Below, one piece after another: positions 9,822 to 18,548 of a stretch of DNA of 64,000 nucleotides. Position 1 is the first letter of the stretch. Every line of letters begins with the position of its first letter. Origin of the DNA: Paenibacillus dendritiformis (lineage in GTDB: Bacteria > Bacillota > Bacilli > Paenibacillales > Paenibacillaceae). The DNA lies in NCBI RefSeq assembly GCF_945605565.1, contig NZ_OX216966.1, positions 2,057,501-2,121,500 of the forward strand. Reading direction: 5' to 3'. The notes under the pieces are model-generated. The model did not search any database. It worked only from the letters and a program-made list of their open reading frames with translations, and was not told the DNA's origin. Position numbers and translations under genes: made by a program.

Positions 9822-10916
9822 ATGGAACCAAAGAAACAGACGAAAAATATGGTTGTGCGCTTGATGGGCGAGACGCTTCTCCTTTCCTTTGTCCTGTTTT
9901 TCGTCATTGTTTATTTAATGCAATCATATGGATATGTCAAACCGTTCGAAACCTGGCTGGCCGGCGTGAAATCGACGCTGTCTGTCTTAATCGTCGTAGC
10001 CATTATTGCGGCGATTTTCGGTTTTTTCCAAGGCTTTCGCATGAAACGGCGGATTGAGCTGCTGCGCGAATCGATGCTGCTCTTGGAGAAGGGCAATCTG
10101 TCCCGGCCGATGCCGGACCTGGGAGACGACGAGATCGGCCAACTGGCCGATCAATTGGGCAGGGTAAGCAAGCGCTGGGAGGAACAGGTGACCTCCTTGC
10201 AGCGGTTGTCCACGAATAACGCCCAATTAGCCGAACAGGCCCGGATATCGGCCATTATGGAAGAGCGTCAACGCTTGGCGCGGGAGCTGCATGACGCCGT
10301 GAGCCAACAATTATTCGCGATCTCGATGACGGCGACGGCGGTGAGGCGGACGCTGGACAAAGATTTTGAACGAGCGGAGAGACAGGTGGAGCTCATCGAG
10401 GAAATGGCCTCGGTAGCCCAATCGGAAATGAGAGCGCTGCTGCTCCATCTCCGTCCGGTACACCTGGAAGGCAAGGGCCTTACGCAAGGTGTCGCTGAAC
10501 TGATTCGGGAGCTCGAAGCGAAGGTGCCCATTCAGATTCAATATGAGATGGACGAGCATATTACGCTGGTGAAGGGCGTCGAGAATCATTTATTCCGCAT
10601 CGTGCAGGAAGCATTATCGAATACGCTCCGCCATTCCAAGGCGACCCGCATGGAAATCAAGCTCCAGGACCGGGGCGATTACGTGCGCTTATTCATTCGC
10701 GATAATGGCGTCGGCTTCGAATGGGATGACAAAAAGCAAGCGAGCTACGGCTTGCGTACAATGCAGGAGCGAATCAATGAGATCGGGGGCTCGGTGCAAT
10801 TCATTACGGCGCCGAACAAAGGCACCCGCATTGAAATACGCGTCCCCGTTGTCAATGAAGAGAGCGGGCTGAAGGACGAAGAGGGCAGCGATGGCCCAGG
10901 AGGTGAAGATGCCTGA
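9822..10916 (+). CDS. liaS: Sensor histidine kinase LiaS-like
   Basis: 364-residue intramembrane-sensing kinase with two membrane helices (about 17-34 and 50-70) joined by a short extracellular loop. A HAMP region follows (about 70-120), then a HisKA_3 dimerisation domain with phospho-acceptor His157 in ARELHDAVSQQ, and an HATPase domain with the DNGVGFEW box near the C terminus. It belongs to the NarL-partner kinase class known for LiaS/VraS, which respond to lipid II-cycle antibiotics. AAAGGAG precedes the start. Its stop overlaps the liaR start, so the two proteins are probably made in coupled fashion. Confidence 0.92.
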   Translation: MEPKKQTKNMVVRLMGETLLLSFVLFFVIVYLMQSYGYVKPFETWLAGVKSTLSVLIVVAIIAAIFGFFQGFRMKRRIELLRESMLLLEKGNLSRPMPDLGDDEIGQLADQLGRVSKRWEEQVTSLQRLSTNNAQLAEQARISAIMEERQRLARELHDAVSQQLFAISMTATAVRRTLDKDFERAERQVELIEEMASVAQSEMRALLLHLRPVHLEGKGLTQGVAELIRELEAKVPIQIQYEMDEHITLVKGVENHLFRIVQEALSNTLRHSKATRMEIKLQDRGDYVRLFIRDNGVGFEWDDKKQASYGLRTMQERINEIGGSVQFITAPNKGTRIEIRVPVVNEESGLKDEEGSDGPGGEDA

Positions 10917-11562
10917 TATGGAGACAGATATCAAAGTATTGCTCGTAGATGACCATGAGATGGTGCGCATCGGATTGGCAGCCGTATTGAGCACCGAGGA
11001 TGGCATCGAAGTCGTTGGCGAGGCGAGCAACGGCGAGGAAGGAATCCGCTTGGCACAAGAGTACAAGCCGGATGTCGTGCTGATGGATCTGGTCATGGAG
11101 GGAATGGACGGCATTGAGACGACGCGCAAGCTGTTGAGCTTGTATCCCGACTGCAAGGTCATTGTGCTGACCAGTTACTTGGATGACGAGAAAATGTACC
11201 CTGTCATTGAGGCGGGTGCGTTCAGTTACTTGCTCAAGACGTCACGCGCATCGGAAATTGCCGAAGCTATCCGTGCGGCAGCGCGGGGACAGTCGGTTCT
11301 CGAATCGCAAGTCGCATCGAAAATGATGAACCGCTTCCGCCAGCCGAAGCCGACGCAGGCCGCCCATGAACAGCTGACCGACCGGGAAATGGATGTGCTG
11401 CGATTGCTTGCCCAAGGCAAGTCCAACCAAGATATCGCCGATGACCTGTTCATCGGAATCAAGACCGTGAAGTTCCACGTCACGAATATCCTTGCCAAGC
11501 TGGGCGTGGAGGATCGGACGCAAGCCGCCATTTACGCCTACAAGAACGGCCTGGCTGAATAA
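10909..11562 (+). CDS. liaR: Response regulator LiaR-like (NarL/FixJ family)
   Basis: 217-residue regulator with a receiver domain (about 8-122), phospho-acceptor Asp60 in VVLMDLVMEGMDGIE, and a C-terminal LuxR-type helix-turn-helix (about 150-212, LTDREMDVLRLLAQGKSNQD). The receiver closely resembles LiaR of B. subtilis. The ATG at 10909 is chosen because AGGAGGTG lies 4-5 bases upstream; it overlaps liaS by 8 bases. An ATG at 10891 is possible but has no ribosome site. LiaR probably activates this same operon. A terminator follows 7 bases downstream. Confidence 0.92.
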   Translation: MPDMETDIKVLLVDDHEMVRIGLAAVLSTEDGIEVVGEASNGEEGIRLAQEYKPDVVLMDLVMEGMDGIETTRKLLSLYPDCKVIVLTSYLDDEKMYPVIEAGAFSYLLKTSRASEIAEAIRAAARGQSVLESQVASKMMNRFRQPKPTQAAHEQLTDREMDVLRLLAQGKSNQDIADDLFIGIKTVKFHVTNILAKLGVEDRTQAAIYAYKNGLAE

Positions 11563-11568
11563 CGGATG

Positions 11569-11595
11569 ACCCGACCTTAGAGGCCGGGTTTTTTT
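11569..11595 (+). terminator. Terminator of the lia-type operon
   Basis: GACCCG-ACCT-TAG-AGG-CCGGGT forms a stem with one internal mismatch, followed by seven T. It lies directly after liaR. Confidence 0.85.
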
Positions 11596-11656
11596 GTGCG
11601 GTCCAGGGGCACGGGAGGACGACAATAAGGAAACGCCAATGTAGCGTGATAAGTAA

Positions 11657-11686
11657 ACAGAACCGGGTGATGATACCCGGTTCTGT
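11657..11686. other. Perfect 12-bp hairpin
   Basis: ACAGAACCGGGT (11657-11668) and ACCCGGTTCTGT (11675-11686) form a perfect stem with loop GATGAT. There is no strong T-run on either strand. It lies between the lia terminator and the end of the minus-strand gene at 11788 and may terminate that gene or be a repeat remnant. Confidence 0.5.
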
Positions 11687-11787
11687 CCGCATGAGGGGCG
11701 TGCAAGGAAGCAGCGGTTAAACCGCTTTGTCTGGCAACAACTCGATGGAGAGCGGCAGGAATTCGGGGAGGAAAAGCAGAATGAGTG

Positions 11788-12198
11788 TTAGACGAGCAAA
11801 AGAAACAAGAACGCGACAAGCGCTAGGTCGAGTTCTATCCGGCCGCGCCCATGCAGGCCCGGGTGGGGGGCAGGATATGGAGCTGGAAAGGCTCCGTATT
11901 CCTGCAACGAAGTTACCCTGCCCTTCTTCCCGCTGCATGGCTTGCAAGGGCGCTTGACGGGCTTGCAAGGCCGCTTCACCCGTTTGACCGGCCGCTTGTG
12001 CGGCTTTTTCTTGGGTTCGCATTCTTCCTCAAAAATCGGATGCACCTCTTCGGGAATTTCTTCTTCGTTCAGTATGATTTTGCCGTCCCGGCATACGCTG
12101 AGACGCCCAATGAACCGGCGGCCATCATGGGTAACGGCGCACACGATTCGCCCGCGATGCGATCGGATGACTTCTTCATCCAATGGAATAGGAATCAC
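11788..12198 (-). CDS. Lys/Pro/Cys-rich protein of unknown function
   Basis: 136-residue protein. The N-terminal part (about 1-50) looks like a small beta domain (RIVCAVTHDGRRFIGRLSV). The middle (about 60-92) is a strongly basic low-complexity stretch with the repeated unit KRPCKP, and the end is a Pro/Tyr/Gly linker followed by a hydrophobic tail LDLALVAFLFLLLV. I know similar unnamed proteins only from Paenibacillus; function unknown. A basic repeat plus hydrophobic end would fit a spore-coat or membrane-attached surface protein, but that is inference. The start is GTG (12198-12196) with AAGGAGG 8 bases upstream. An open frame on the other strand from 11727 is less likely. Confidence 0.65.
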   Translation of the reverse strand: MIPIPLDEEVIRSHRGRIVCAVTHDGRRFIGRLSVCRDGKIILNEEEIPEEVHPIFEEECEPKKKPHKRPVKRVKRPCKPVKRPCKPCSGKKGRVTSLQEYGAFPAPYPAPHPGLHGRGRIELDLALVAFLFLLLV

Positions 12199-12359
12199 GT
12201 TACATACCTCCTTCTATAGGGGAATGTTCTGTCATCAGTCTATTCATTGGAGGACATTGGCGCATGGACATTGACCTAGGAGAGAAGCGCCTAAATTTTG
12301 CAGCATGGAGTGTGCTCCCTATCGGTGAATCAATTATCCATACGAATAAGGAGGCGGAT

Positions 12360-13133
12360 ATGGTGAGACTGGTTCGCAGAACGAAGACTCCGGCCATTGG
12401 ATTGCTTCTGTTGGCGCTATGCGGCGCTGTCGCTGTCGCCTGGAGCAGCGATGCCTGGAAGCCGGCGCCATCCGCGATTGCCCCGTCAGAGGTGGCGAAG
12501 CGGCTGCAAATGCTGTGGGTGCTGGCAGAGTTGAGCGGAGAGCGGAAGTTCAGCTCCACGATAACGGTTCAGGGCAGCTTTCCCGCGGAAAGCGGGCTGC
12601 CGGCCGAGGTAGAGCGCTGGCGGAGGGAAGCGGGCATCGCGAACATTCCCGAGCCAAGGCAGGAGCGGGGAAGGGAAGTGTATCGCGGGACGTATAATAC
12701 GGCACCCTATCAAGGAGATGTGCTGTTGTTCCAGGAGAATGACGGGCGGATTTATTACACGGTCAAATTGTCTGCGGAGGCCAAAGGAGGCATGGCTCGC
12801 TCGGCGGAAGAAGCGGAGCGGCTGCTGCGCCAGCTTGAACAGGCGAAGATCGGGGCGGATTGGAACGCGACCGTCCGTACGGCAACAGGGGCTTCCTTGA
12901 CCGACGGCTTCGCCGCAGCGGAGAAGGCGCTGGCGGAATGGGGGACAGCCGTGCCGCTCGACCGGTATGAAGACGACCGCACGATCAGCGTAACGTATGA
13001 GACGGACTATATGGGGGCCGGCGTCGCCATGAAGGGGCGGCAGGCCAATCTGCAGGTAGCGGCGCATGAGGATCGGGAACGCGGAGAGACGCGGCTGTCC
13101 TTTGGCACGCCGCTTATCGCGGGGGAATATTGA
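12360..13133 (+). CDS. YwmB-family exported protein
   Basis: 257-residue protein with an N-terminal membrane/signal segment (about 11-30, IGLLLLALCGAVAVAWS) and an extracytoplasmic region resembling the YwmB family (so-called TATA-box-binding-like fold), whose function is unknown. In Bacilli ywmB sits near sporulation and cell-wall genes; here it precedes zwf. ATG 12360 is preceded by AAGGAGGCGGAT, so it is preferred over an in-frame ATG 96 bases upstream. The family call rests on overall pattern and should be confirmed by profile search. Confidence 0.65.
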   Translation: MVRLVRRTKTPAIGLLLLALCGAVAVAWSSDAWKPAPSAIAPSEVAKRLQMLWVLAELSGERKFSSTITVQGSFPAESGLPAEVERWRREAGIANIPEPRQERGREVYRGTYNTAPYQGDVLLFQENDGRIYYTVKLSAEAKGGMARSAEEAERLLRQLEQAKIGADWNATVRTATGASLTDGFAAAEKALAEWGTAVPLDRYEDDRTISVTYETDYMGAGVAMKGRQANLQVAAHEDRERGETRLSFGTPLIAGEY

Positions 13134-13178
13134 TTCGACCTTTTTCGCTAACCCGTGGCGTCAATCTGACAAGTATGC

Positions 13179-13203
13179 TAAAATGTCATCACATTCGAAA
13201 TGT
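13179..13203 (+). promoter_or_regulatory. Probable zwf promoter (extended -10) and dyad
   Basis: TGCTAAAAT gives an extended -10 (TAAAAT at 13179-13184); no good -35 is seen. Just downstream lies the palindrome ACATT-CGA-AATGT (13191-13203) inside a larger imperfect dyad ATCACATT / AATGTGTGAT. The dyad could be an operator or a 5' mRNA hairpin. Confidence 0.45.
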
Positions 13204-13246
13204 GTGATGTCAAGTCTATAACAGAGTGTAAGGATGATGGAGAGAG

Positions 13247-14791
13247 ATGACTGTGATGCATAACCAAGAATCCCAACTGGCTGAAGGCGCCGTCTTTTTT
13301 ATATTCGGCGCGACCGGTGATTTGGCACGCCGCAAATTGTTTCCTGCCATTTACAGCTTATATCACGAAGGCAAATTAGGTGAGCGGTTTGCTGTCATCG
13401 GCTTGGCCCGCCGTGGACGTACGAATGATGAGTTTCGCCATGATGTGCGCGCGTCCATTGAAGAATTTTGTCGTTACCCGATTCCGAATGATGAAGATTG
13501 GAGCCGCTTTGCGAAGCATTTCGAATATAAACCGCTTGACATCAACAATGTGGACGGCTTCAAGGAATTACGGGTACAGACCGAGCATATTGAACGGGAA
13601 TTCAATATCCCGGGCAACCGTCTGTTCTACCTGGCGCTGGCGCCCGAACTGTTCGGCAGCGTCTCGATGAATCTGCGCGACGGCGGAATGCTCGACAGCG
13701 AAGGCTGGCATCGACTGGTCATCGAGAAGCCGTTCGGCTATGATTTGCCGTCGGCTCAGAAATTGAATGAAGAATTGAGTCATGTGTTCAAGGAAGAAGA
13801 GATCTACCGTATCGATCACTATTTGGGCAAAGAGATGGTCCAGAACATTGAGGTGATTCGATTCGCGAATGCCTTCTTTGAGCCATTGTGGAACAATAAG
13901 CACATCGCCAATATTCAGATTACCCTGGCCGAGACGGTCGGCGTCGAAGAGCGCGGCGGCTATTACGATCATGCCGGAGCGCTGCGTGATATGGCCCAGA
14001 ACCATATGCTGCAGATGCTGACGATGATCGCGATGGAAGCGCCAAGCCGGCTGCATCCGGAAGATATTCGCGACGAGAAGGTGAAGGTGCTTCGCTCCCT
14101 GCGCCAATTCGAGAATGCCGACGAAGTGAAGCGCAATGTCGTGCGAGGCCAATATGCGGCAGGCGCGTTGAACGGCAAGCCGCTGCCGGCTTACCGGGAA
14201 GAAGAGAAAGTGAACCCGGCTTCCGTTACGGAAACGTACTTCGCGGCCCGTCTCTATGTGGACAACTTCCGCTGGGCAGGCGTTCCCTTCTATATTCGCA
14301 CCGGCAAGCGGCTTCCGGTCAAAACGACCGAGGTCGTCGTTGAGTTCAAAAACATGCCGACGAACGTCTATCTGTCGCAAAAGCATAAGCTGGAACCGAA
14401 TCTGCTCGTCATTCGGGTGAACCCGATGGAAGGCATCTATGTCAAAATCAATGGCAAGAAGCCGGGAGCCGACGCCAGCGTGCAGCCGCTCGCGATGGAT
14501 TTCTGCCAGAGCTGCATGGTCGGCATCAATACGCCGGAAGCGTATGAACGGCTTATCTTCGACGCGGCACGCGGCGACTCCACTTATTTCACCCGGTGGG
14601 ATGAAGTGGCATCCGCCTGGTCGTTCGTCGACAAGATCGCCGGAGCCTGGAAGGCATCCAGCGAAGACCTGCACCTGTATCCGGCAGGGTCTTGGGGACC
14701 GGAGCAAGCGGACAAGCTGTTGGCTGAGGACGGCTTCCAGTGGTGGCCGGTGAACGGACAAGAGGAAAGCCAGGTTGTATGGAATAAGTAA
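13247..14791 (+). CDS. zwf: Glucose-6-phosphate 1-dehydrogenase
   Basis: Oxidises glucose 6-phosphate to 6-phosphogluconolactone with NADP+, the entry step of the oxidative pentose phosphate pathway (cytosol). The 514 residues show the dinucleotide-binding motif GATGDLARRK (21-30), the EKPFG motif (160-164) and the active-site signature RIDHYLGKE (178-186). Length is slightly above the usual 480-500. The ATG is preceded by GGAGAG; an internal start four codons in is possible. It is monocistronic with its own promoter region and a strong terminator. Confidence 0.97.
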   Translation: MTVMHNQESQLAEGAVFFIFGATGDLARRKLFPAIYSLYHEGKLGERFAVIGLARRGRTNDEFRHDVRASIEEFCRYPIPNDEDWSRFAKHFEYKPLDINNVDGFKELRVQTEHIEREFNIPGNRLFYLALAPELFGSVSMNLRDGGMLDSEGWHRLVIEKPFGYDLPSAQKLNEELSHVFKEEEIYRIDHYLGKEMVQNIEVIRFANAFFEPLWNNKHIANIQITLAETVGVEERGGYYDHAGALRDMAQNHMLQMLTMIAMEAPSRLHPEDIRDEKVKVLRSLRQFENADEVKRNVVRGQYAAGALNGKPLPAYREEEKVNPASVTETYFAARLYVDNFRWAGVPFYIRTGKRLPVKTTEVVVEFKNMPTNVYLSQKHKLEPNLLVIRVNPMEGIYVKINGKKPGADASVQPLAMDFCQSCMVGINTPEAYERLIFDAARGDSTYFTRWDEVASAWSFVDKIAGAWKASSEDLHLYPAGSWGPEQADKLLAEDGFQWWPVNGQEESQVVWNK

Positions 14792-14809
14792 TTCAACAAT
14801 AGGAGAAGG

Positions 14810-14839
14810 CTGTGCTCCCGGCGGGAGCACAGTTTTTTT
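14810..14839 (+). terminator. Terminator of zwf
   Basis: Perfect 10-bp stem CTGTGCTCCC / GGGAGCACAG with a 3-base loop and seven T. Confidence 0.92.
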
Positions 14840-14927
14840 AGGTGAAGATGGGCTGCGGCCGCTGATAGCTTTTCCCGATTACAAGATTAAAATATCATAT
14901 TCCTATAAATTCACTCGGAAAAAAAGA

Positions 14928-14955
14928 TTGTGTTCTCTCAAAAGATAGTTATACT
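14928..14955 (+). promoter_or_regulatory. Probable sigma-A promoter of the oligopeptide operon
   Basis: TTGTGT (14928-14933), 16 bases, TATACT (14950-14955). It lies in an AT-rich stretch about 40 bases before the substrate-binding protein gene. Confidence 0.5.
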
Positions 14956-14996
14956 ATAAAATATAAAGTGTGTTACAATTTTCGGGGGGAATCGAC

Positions 14997-16589
14997 ATGA
15001 AACGCAACAAGTTATGGCTCGCACTCTTATTAACTCTAGTCGTTGCGGTGGTCAGCGCCTGCGGTGGCAGCCAGACGCCGGCTCCAGATACGGCTTCCGG
15101 TACCGATACGGGAGGAGAGCCGAAGAACGGCGGCAGCATTATTATCGCGGTTCAGGAAGATCCGCGGGTGATGAATCCTGTCTATGCCGGAGACCGGGTA
15201 ACATTGACTATTAACCAATCGTTATTCGCTCCTTTATATCATATCGACAATGGCGAGAAGAAATTCGTCCTGGCGGAAAGCCTGACTCCTTCGGAGGACT
15301 CGCTGACGTATACGCTGAAGCTGCGTCAAGGCCTGAAATGGCATGACGGGCAGCCGTTGACGGCGGACGATGTCGTGTTTACGATGAACAGCATTCTGGA
15401 TGAGAAGCAGCACAGCTCGGATCGGGCTACCTATGTATTCAACGGCAAGCCGCTGACGGCGAAAAAAGTGGATGATCTGACGGTTGAGTTCGTGCTTCCG
15501 CAGCAATCGGCTTCGTTCGAAGGCGTATTGGCCAATTTCAAGCCGATTCCGAAGCATGTGTTCGAGGGTGAAGCGGATCTGGAGAAGAGCGCCAAGAACG
15601 ACCATCCTATCGGATCAGGTCCGTTCAAATTCAAGGAATACCGCGCAGGTGAATATGTGACGCTGGAGCGGTTCGACGATTATTTTGCGGGCAAGGCGTA
15701 TCTGGATTCGGTAACCTACCGCGTGGCGAAGGATTCGAACTCCGCCAACCTGGCTCTGCAGAACGGCGAGCTGCAAATGCGCATGATCGACTCCGTTGAC
15801 TATGCCAAGCTCGACAACACCGGCAAATTCAATCTGGTGACATATCCGGAAGGACGCCTTATCTACATGGTATTCAACCAGAACGTCGATGTGATGAAGA
15901 AGAAGGAAGTGCGCCAAGCCATCGCGTACGCCTTGAATAAGGAAGAAATGATTACGGCGGCCTTCGGCTCGACCGAATTCGCAGAACCGGCCGCTTCGAT
16001 CTTAACGCCGGACACGCTGTATCAGACGACGGATGTCGCCACCTATGATTACAATGTGGAGAAAGCGAAGGAACTGCTCCAGCAAGCCGGCGTCAGCAAT
16101 CTGAAGCTGCGTCTCGCGTATGTGAACTCGAACAAGCCGCAGACCAGCAAAGCGCTGTATATTCAGCAGCAATTGAAGGAAGTCGGCATCGACGTGGAAC
16201 TGATGGCGCTTGATATCGCGGCCTTCGGCAATATGTCGCTCGATATGAACAATACGAGCTATGACATCTCGTTCGGCGGCTATATTATGGGCTACGAGCC
16301 GGACGCGTACAAATCGCTCTATATGAGCGATGCGGCTTACAACTACGCGCATTATAAAAATCCGGACTTCGATGCGCTGTGGAACCAGGCAGCCGTCGAA
16401 ATGGACAAAACGAAGCGCGGCGAGCTGTACAAGAAGATTCAGCAGACCGTTGCAGACGAGATGACCGTGTACCCTATCGCGTACGGCAAAGCGATCGTGG
16501 CGGTAGACAAGCGCTACGGCGGGTTGGAAGAAGCTGTTCCGAAGCCGGTTGTCATGTTCGAGGATTTGTCCAAAATTTATATGAAGTAA
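14997..16589 (+). CDS. Oligopeptide/dipeptide ABC transporter substrate-binding lipoprotein
   Basis: 530-residue extracellular solute-binding protein of family 5 (SBP_bac_5; OppA/DppE/AppA type). The signal peptide MKRNKLWLALLLTLVVAVVS ends in the lipobox VSAC with Cys22 as the lipidated residue, so it is anchored outside the membrane. The DGQPLTADDVVFTMNSI segment is the family signature. It binds peptides and delivers them to the permease encoded downstream. The start at 14997 is preceded by GGGGGAA. A perfect hairpin at 16643 separates it from the permease genes, consistent with excess production of the binding protein. The true substrate (oligopeptide, dipeptide or nickel) cannot be told from sequence alone. 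Confidence 0.92.
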   Translation: MKRNKLWLALLLTLVVAVVSACGGSQTPAPDTASGTDTGGEPKNGGSIIIAVQEDPRVMNPVYAGDRVTLTINQSLFAPLYHIDNGEKKFVLAESLTPSEDSLTYTLKLRQGLKWHDGQPLTADDVVFTMNSILDEKQHSSDRATYVFNGKPLTAKKVDDLTVEFVLPQQSASFEGVLANFKPIPKHVFEGEADLEKSAKNDHPIGSGPFKFKEYRAGEYVTLERFDDYFAGKAYLDSVTYRVAKDSNSANLALQNGELQMRMIDSVDYAKLDNTGKFNLVTYPEGRLIYMVFNQNVDVMKKKEVRQAIAYALNKEEMITAAFGSTEFAEPAASILTPDTLYQTTDVATYDYNVEKAKELLQQAGVSNLKLRLAYVNSNKPQTSKALYIQQQLKEVGIDVELMALDIAAFGNMSLDMNNTSYDISFGGYIMGYEPDAYKSLYMSDAAYNYAHYKNPDFDALWNQAAVEMDKTKRGELYKKIQQTVADEMTVYPIAYGKAIVAVDKRYGGLEEAVPKPVVMFEDLSKIYMK

Positions 16590-16642
16590 CCTCTCGGAAC
16601 CGATCATCATTAGGTAGCGGGAATTGAATCGAGAAATCGCGG

Positions 16643-16670
16643 GCGCTTGAAACGTTATCGTTTCAAGCGC
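16643..16670 (+). other. Hairpin after the binding-protein gene
   Basis: Perfect 12-bp stem GCGCTTGAAACG / CGTTTCAAGCGC with loop TTAT, followed by TCTTTC. It is probably a partial terminator or mRNA stabiliser, as commonly found between binding-protein and permease genes of ABC operons. Confidence 0.6.
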
Positions 16671-16689
16671 TCTTTCGGAGGGAACCTTT

Positions 16690-17640
16690 GTGCAGAAATA
16701 TATCGTGCGACGCGTTCTTCAAGCCATACCGCTATTATTCTTTATTTCTATCGTGTCGTTCGCGCTGATTAAGCTGGCTCCGGGAGATCCGGTCAATTCA
16801 TTCGTGACGCCCGATATGAACAAGGAGGATGTGGAACGGATACGGGAAAGCCTCGGCTTGAATCTTCCGGTCTACATGCAGTATTGGATCTGGCTGAAAA
16901 ATGTGTTCATGGGCAACCTGGGCTTCTCCCTGTCCAATCACCGGCCTGTGCTGACGCTTATCGTGGAGCGTCTTCCGGCCACGATTGGCTTAATGGGGGC
17001 GGCTCTCTTGTTGTCTTTGCTTATCTCGGTGCCGCTTAGCATGTACGCGGCTTCCCGGAAAAACCGCCCGGTCGATCGCGCGCTCGGGCTTGTATCGTAT
17101 ATCGGAATCTCGATCCCGAGCTTCTGGTTCGGAATTATGCTGATCTATCTGTTCGCCGTCAAGCTCAATTGGCTGCCGAGCATGGGCATGCGGACCATCG
17201 GCGTCGACTCGGTGTGGGATGTGCTGAAGCATGGCATTCTGCCGTGCACGGTGCTGTGCTTCATGAACGTCTCCGTCTATATGCGCTATATCCGATCGAA
17301 TACGATCTCGCAGCTGGAAGAGGATTATGTGCAGATTCAATATGCGTACGGCTCGACGCAAGGCACGGTGCTGCGACGCCATGTGCTCAAAAATGTGCTG
17401 CTCCCGATTATTACGATCCTCGGGATGTCCTTCCCGGAATTGATCGCCGGGGCGTTCATCACCGAGTCGGTATTCTCCTGGCCCGGCATGGGTTCGCTCG
17501 GGATTACCGCCGTGTTCGCCTTGGACTATCCCGTCATTATGGGGATAACGATGTTCTCGTCGGTCATGCTCGTGATCGGGAATCTGGCCGCGGACGTTCT
17601 GTATGGCGTAGTCGATCCGCGCATTAAGACGATGAGGTGA
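16690..17640 (+). CDS. Peptide ABC transporter permease, DppB/OppB type
   Basis: 316-residue inner-membrane permease of the binding-protein-dependent family (BPD_transp_1). It has the N-terminal MQKYIVRRVLQAIPLLFFIS helix typical of OppB/DppB proteins, about six membrane segments, and a cytoplasmic EAA loop (around YVQIQYAYGSTQGTVLRRHV) that contacts the ATPases. The start is GTG with GGAGGG upstream. The stop overlaps the beginning of the next gene, so it forms a heterodimer channel with the protein encoded at 17646. Confidence 0.93.
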   Translation: MQKYIVRRVLQAIPLLFFISIVSFALIKLAPGDPVNSFVTPDMNKEDVERIRESLGLNLPVYMQYWIWLKNVFMGNLGFSLSNHRPVLTLIVERLPATIGLMGAALLLSLLISVPLSMYAASRKNRPVDRALGLVSYIGISIPSFWFGIMLIYLFAVKLNWLPSMGMRTIGVDSVWDVLKHGILPCTVLCFMNVSVYMRYIRSNTISQLEEDYVQIQYAYGSTQGTVLRRHVLKNVLLPIITILGMSFPELIAGAFITESVFSWPGMGSLGITAVFALDYPVIMGITMFSSVMLVIGNLAADVLYGVVDPRIKTMR

Positions 17641-17645
17641 TTGTG

Positions 17646-18491
17646 ATGAACCGAATGAAATGGCGTAACGTACTTACCCAAGTGAAAGAGCAAAAGGCCG
17701 CCATTGCCGCGATCATTCTCCTTGCCGTCTTTGCGCTCGCCGCGATCTTCGCCTTCCTCGTGCCTTACGATCCGAACAAGATCGTCGTGACGGAGCGGCT
17801 GCTGCCGCCTAGCGCCGCGCACTGGTTCGGCACGGATGATTACGGCCGCGATTACTTGGCGCGGGCGCTGTACGGCGGGCGCGTCTCGCTCAGCGTCGGC
17901 TTCCTGGCCATGGCGATCGCCGTTATCGTCGGCACCGCCGTCGGTACGGTGAGCGGCTATTTTGGCGGCTGGATCGATAATGTGCTGATGCGGATCGTCG
18001 ATATTTTGATGTCGATTCCGTCTTTTTTCTTAATGCTGATTCTGAATGCGTATCTGAAGCCGGGCATTACGACGATTATTCTCATTATCGGAATGCTCAG
18101 CTGGATGAATATCGCCCGGATCGTGCGGGCGGAGACGCTGTCGGTCAAGGAGCGGGAATATGTGCTCTATGCCCGGGTCTCGGGTCAGAACACACTGGCT
18201 ATCATTTTGAAGCATATTGTGCCCAATATTATGTCAACGATTATCGTGGCCGCGACGATCAACATCGCCTCGGCGATCTTGATGGAATCTTCGCTCAGCT
18301 TCCTCGGCCTGGGCATCCAGCAGCCGAATTCGTCCTGGGGCAGCATGCTGAACAATGCGCAGGGATTTATCGGAGAAGCGGCTTATCTGGCCTTGTTCCC
18401 GGGCTTGTTCATCTTGCTGACGGTCCTCTCCTTCAACGTGCTGGGCGACGTGTTCCGGGTTGCCTTCGAGCCGAAGGCGAACAAGAGATAA
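17646..18491 (+). CDS. Peptide ABC transporter permease, DppC/OppC type
   Basis: 281-residue second permease subunit. It shows the OppC/DppC N-terminal pattern, with the [20 protein letters not shown] motif after the first helix, then about five further membrane segments and an EAA loop near [23 protein letters not shown] 17646 is chosen because GAGGTGA lies 5-6 bases upstream; GTG starts at 17637 and 17643 are also open. It partners the DppB-like subunit. Confidence 0.92.
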   Translation: MNRMKWRNVLTQVKEQKAAIAAIILLAVFALAAIFAFLVPYDPNKIVVTERLLPPSAAHWFGTDDYGRDYLARALYGGRVSLSVGFLAMAIAVIVGTAVGTVSGYFGGWIDNVLMRIVDILMSIPSFFLMLILNAYLKPGITTIILIIGMLSWMNIARIVRAETLSVKEREYVLYARVSGQNTLAIILKHIVPNIMSTIIVAATINIASAILMESSLSFLGLGIQQPNSSWGSMLNNAQGFIGEAAYLALFPGLFILLTVLSFNVLGDVFRVAFEPKANKR

Positions 18492-18548
18492 TGATGGGAG
18501 ACAGATGGGGAAGGGCTATGGAATTCACAGAGAACGGGAGTGGGACCA

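Noticed and set aside
11727..11957. Plus-strand frame with a GGAGGAAAAG ribosome-like site before ATG 11781
   Set aside because: It overlaps the minus-strand Lys/Pro-rich gene, which has a better ribosome site and a protein-like layout. Not fully excluded.
13568..14830. 420-codon minus-strand frame opposite zwf
   Set aside because: Zwf on the plus strand is unambiguous; the antisense frame has no motif.
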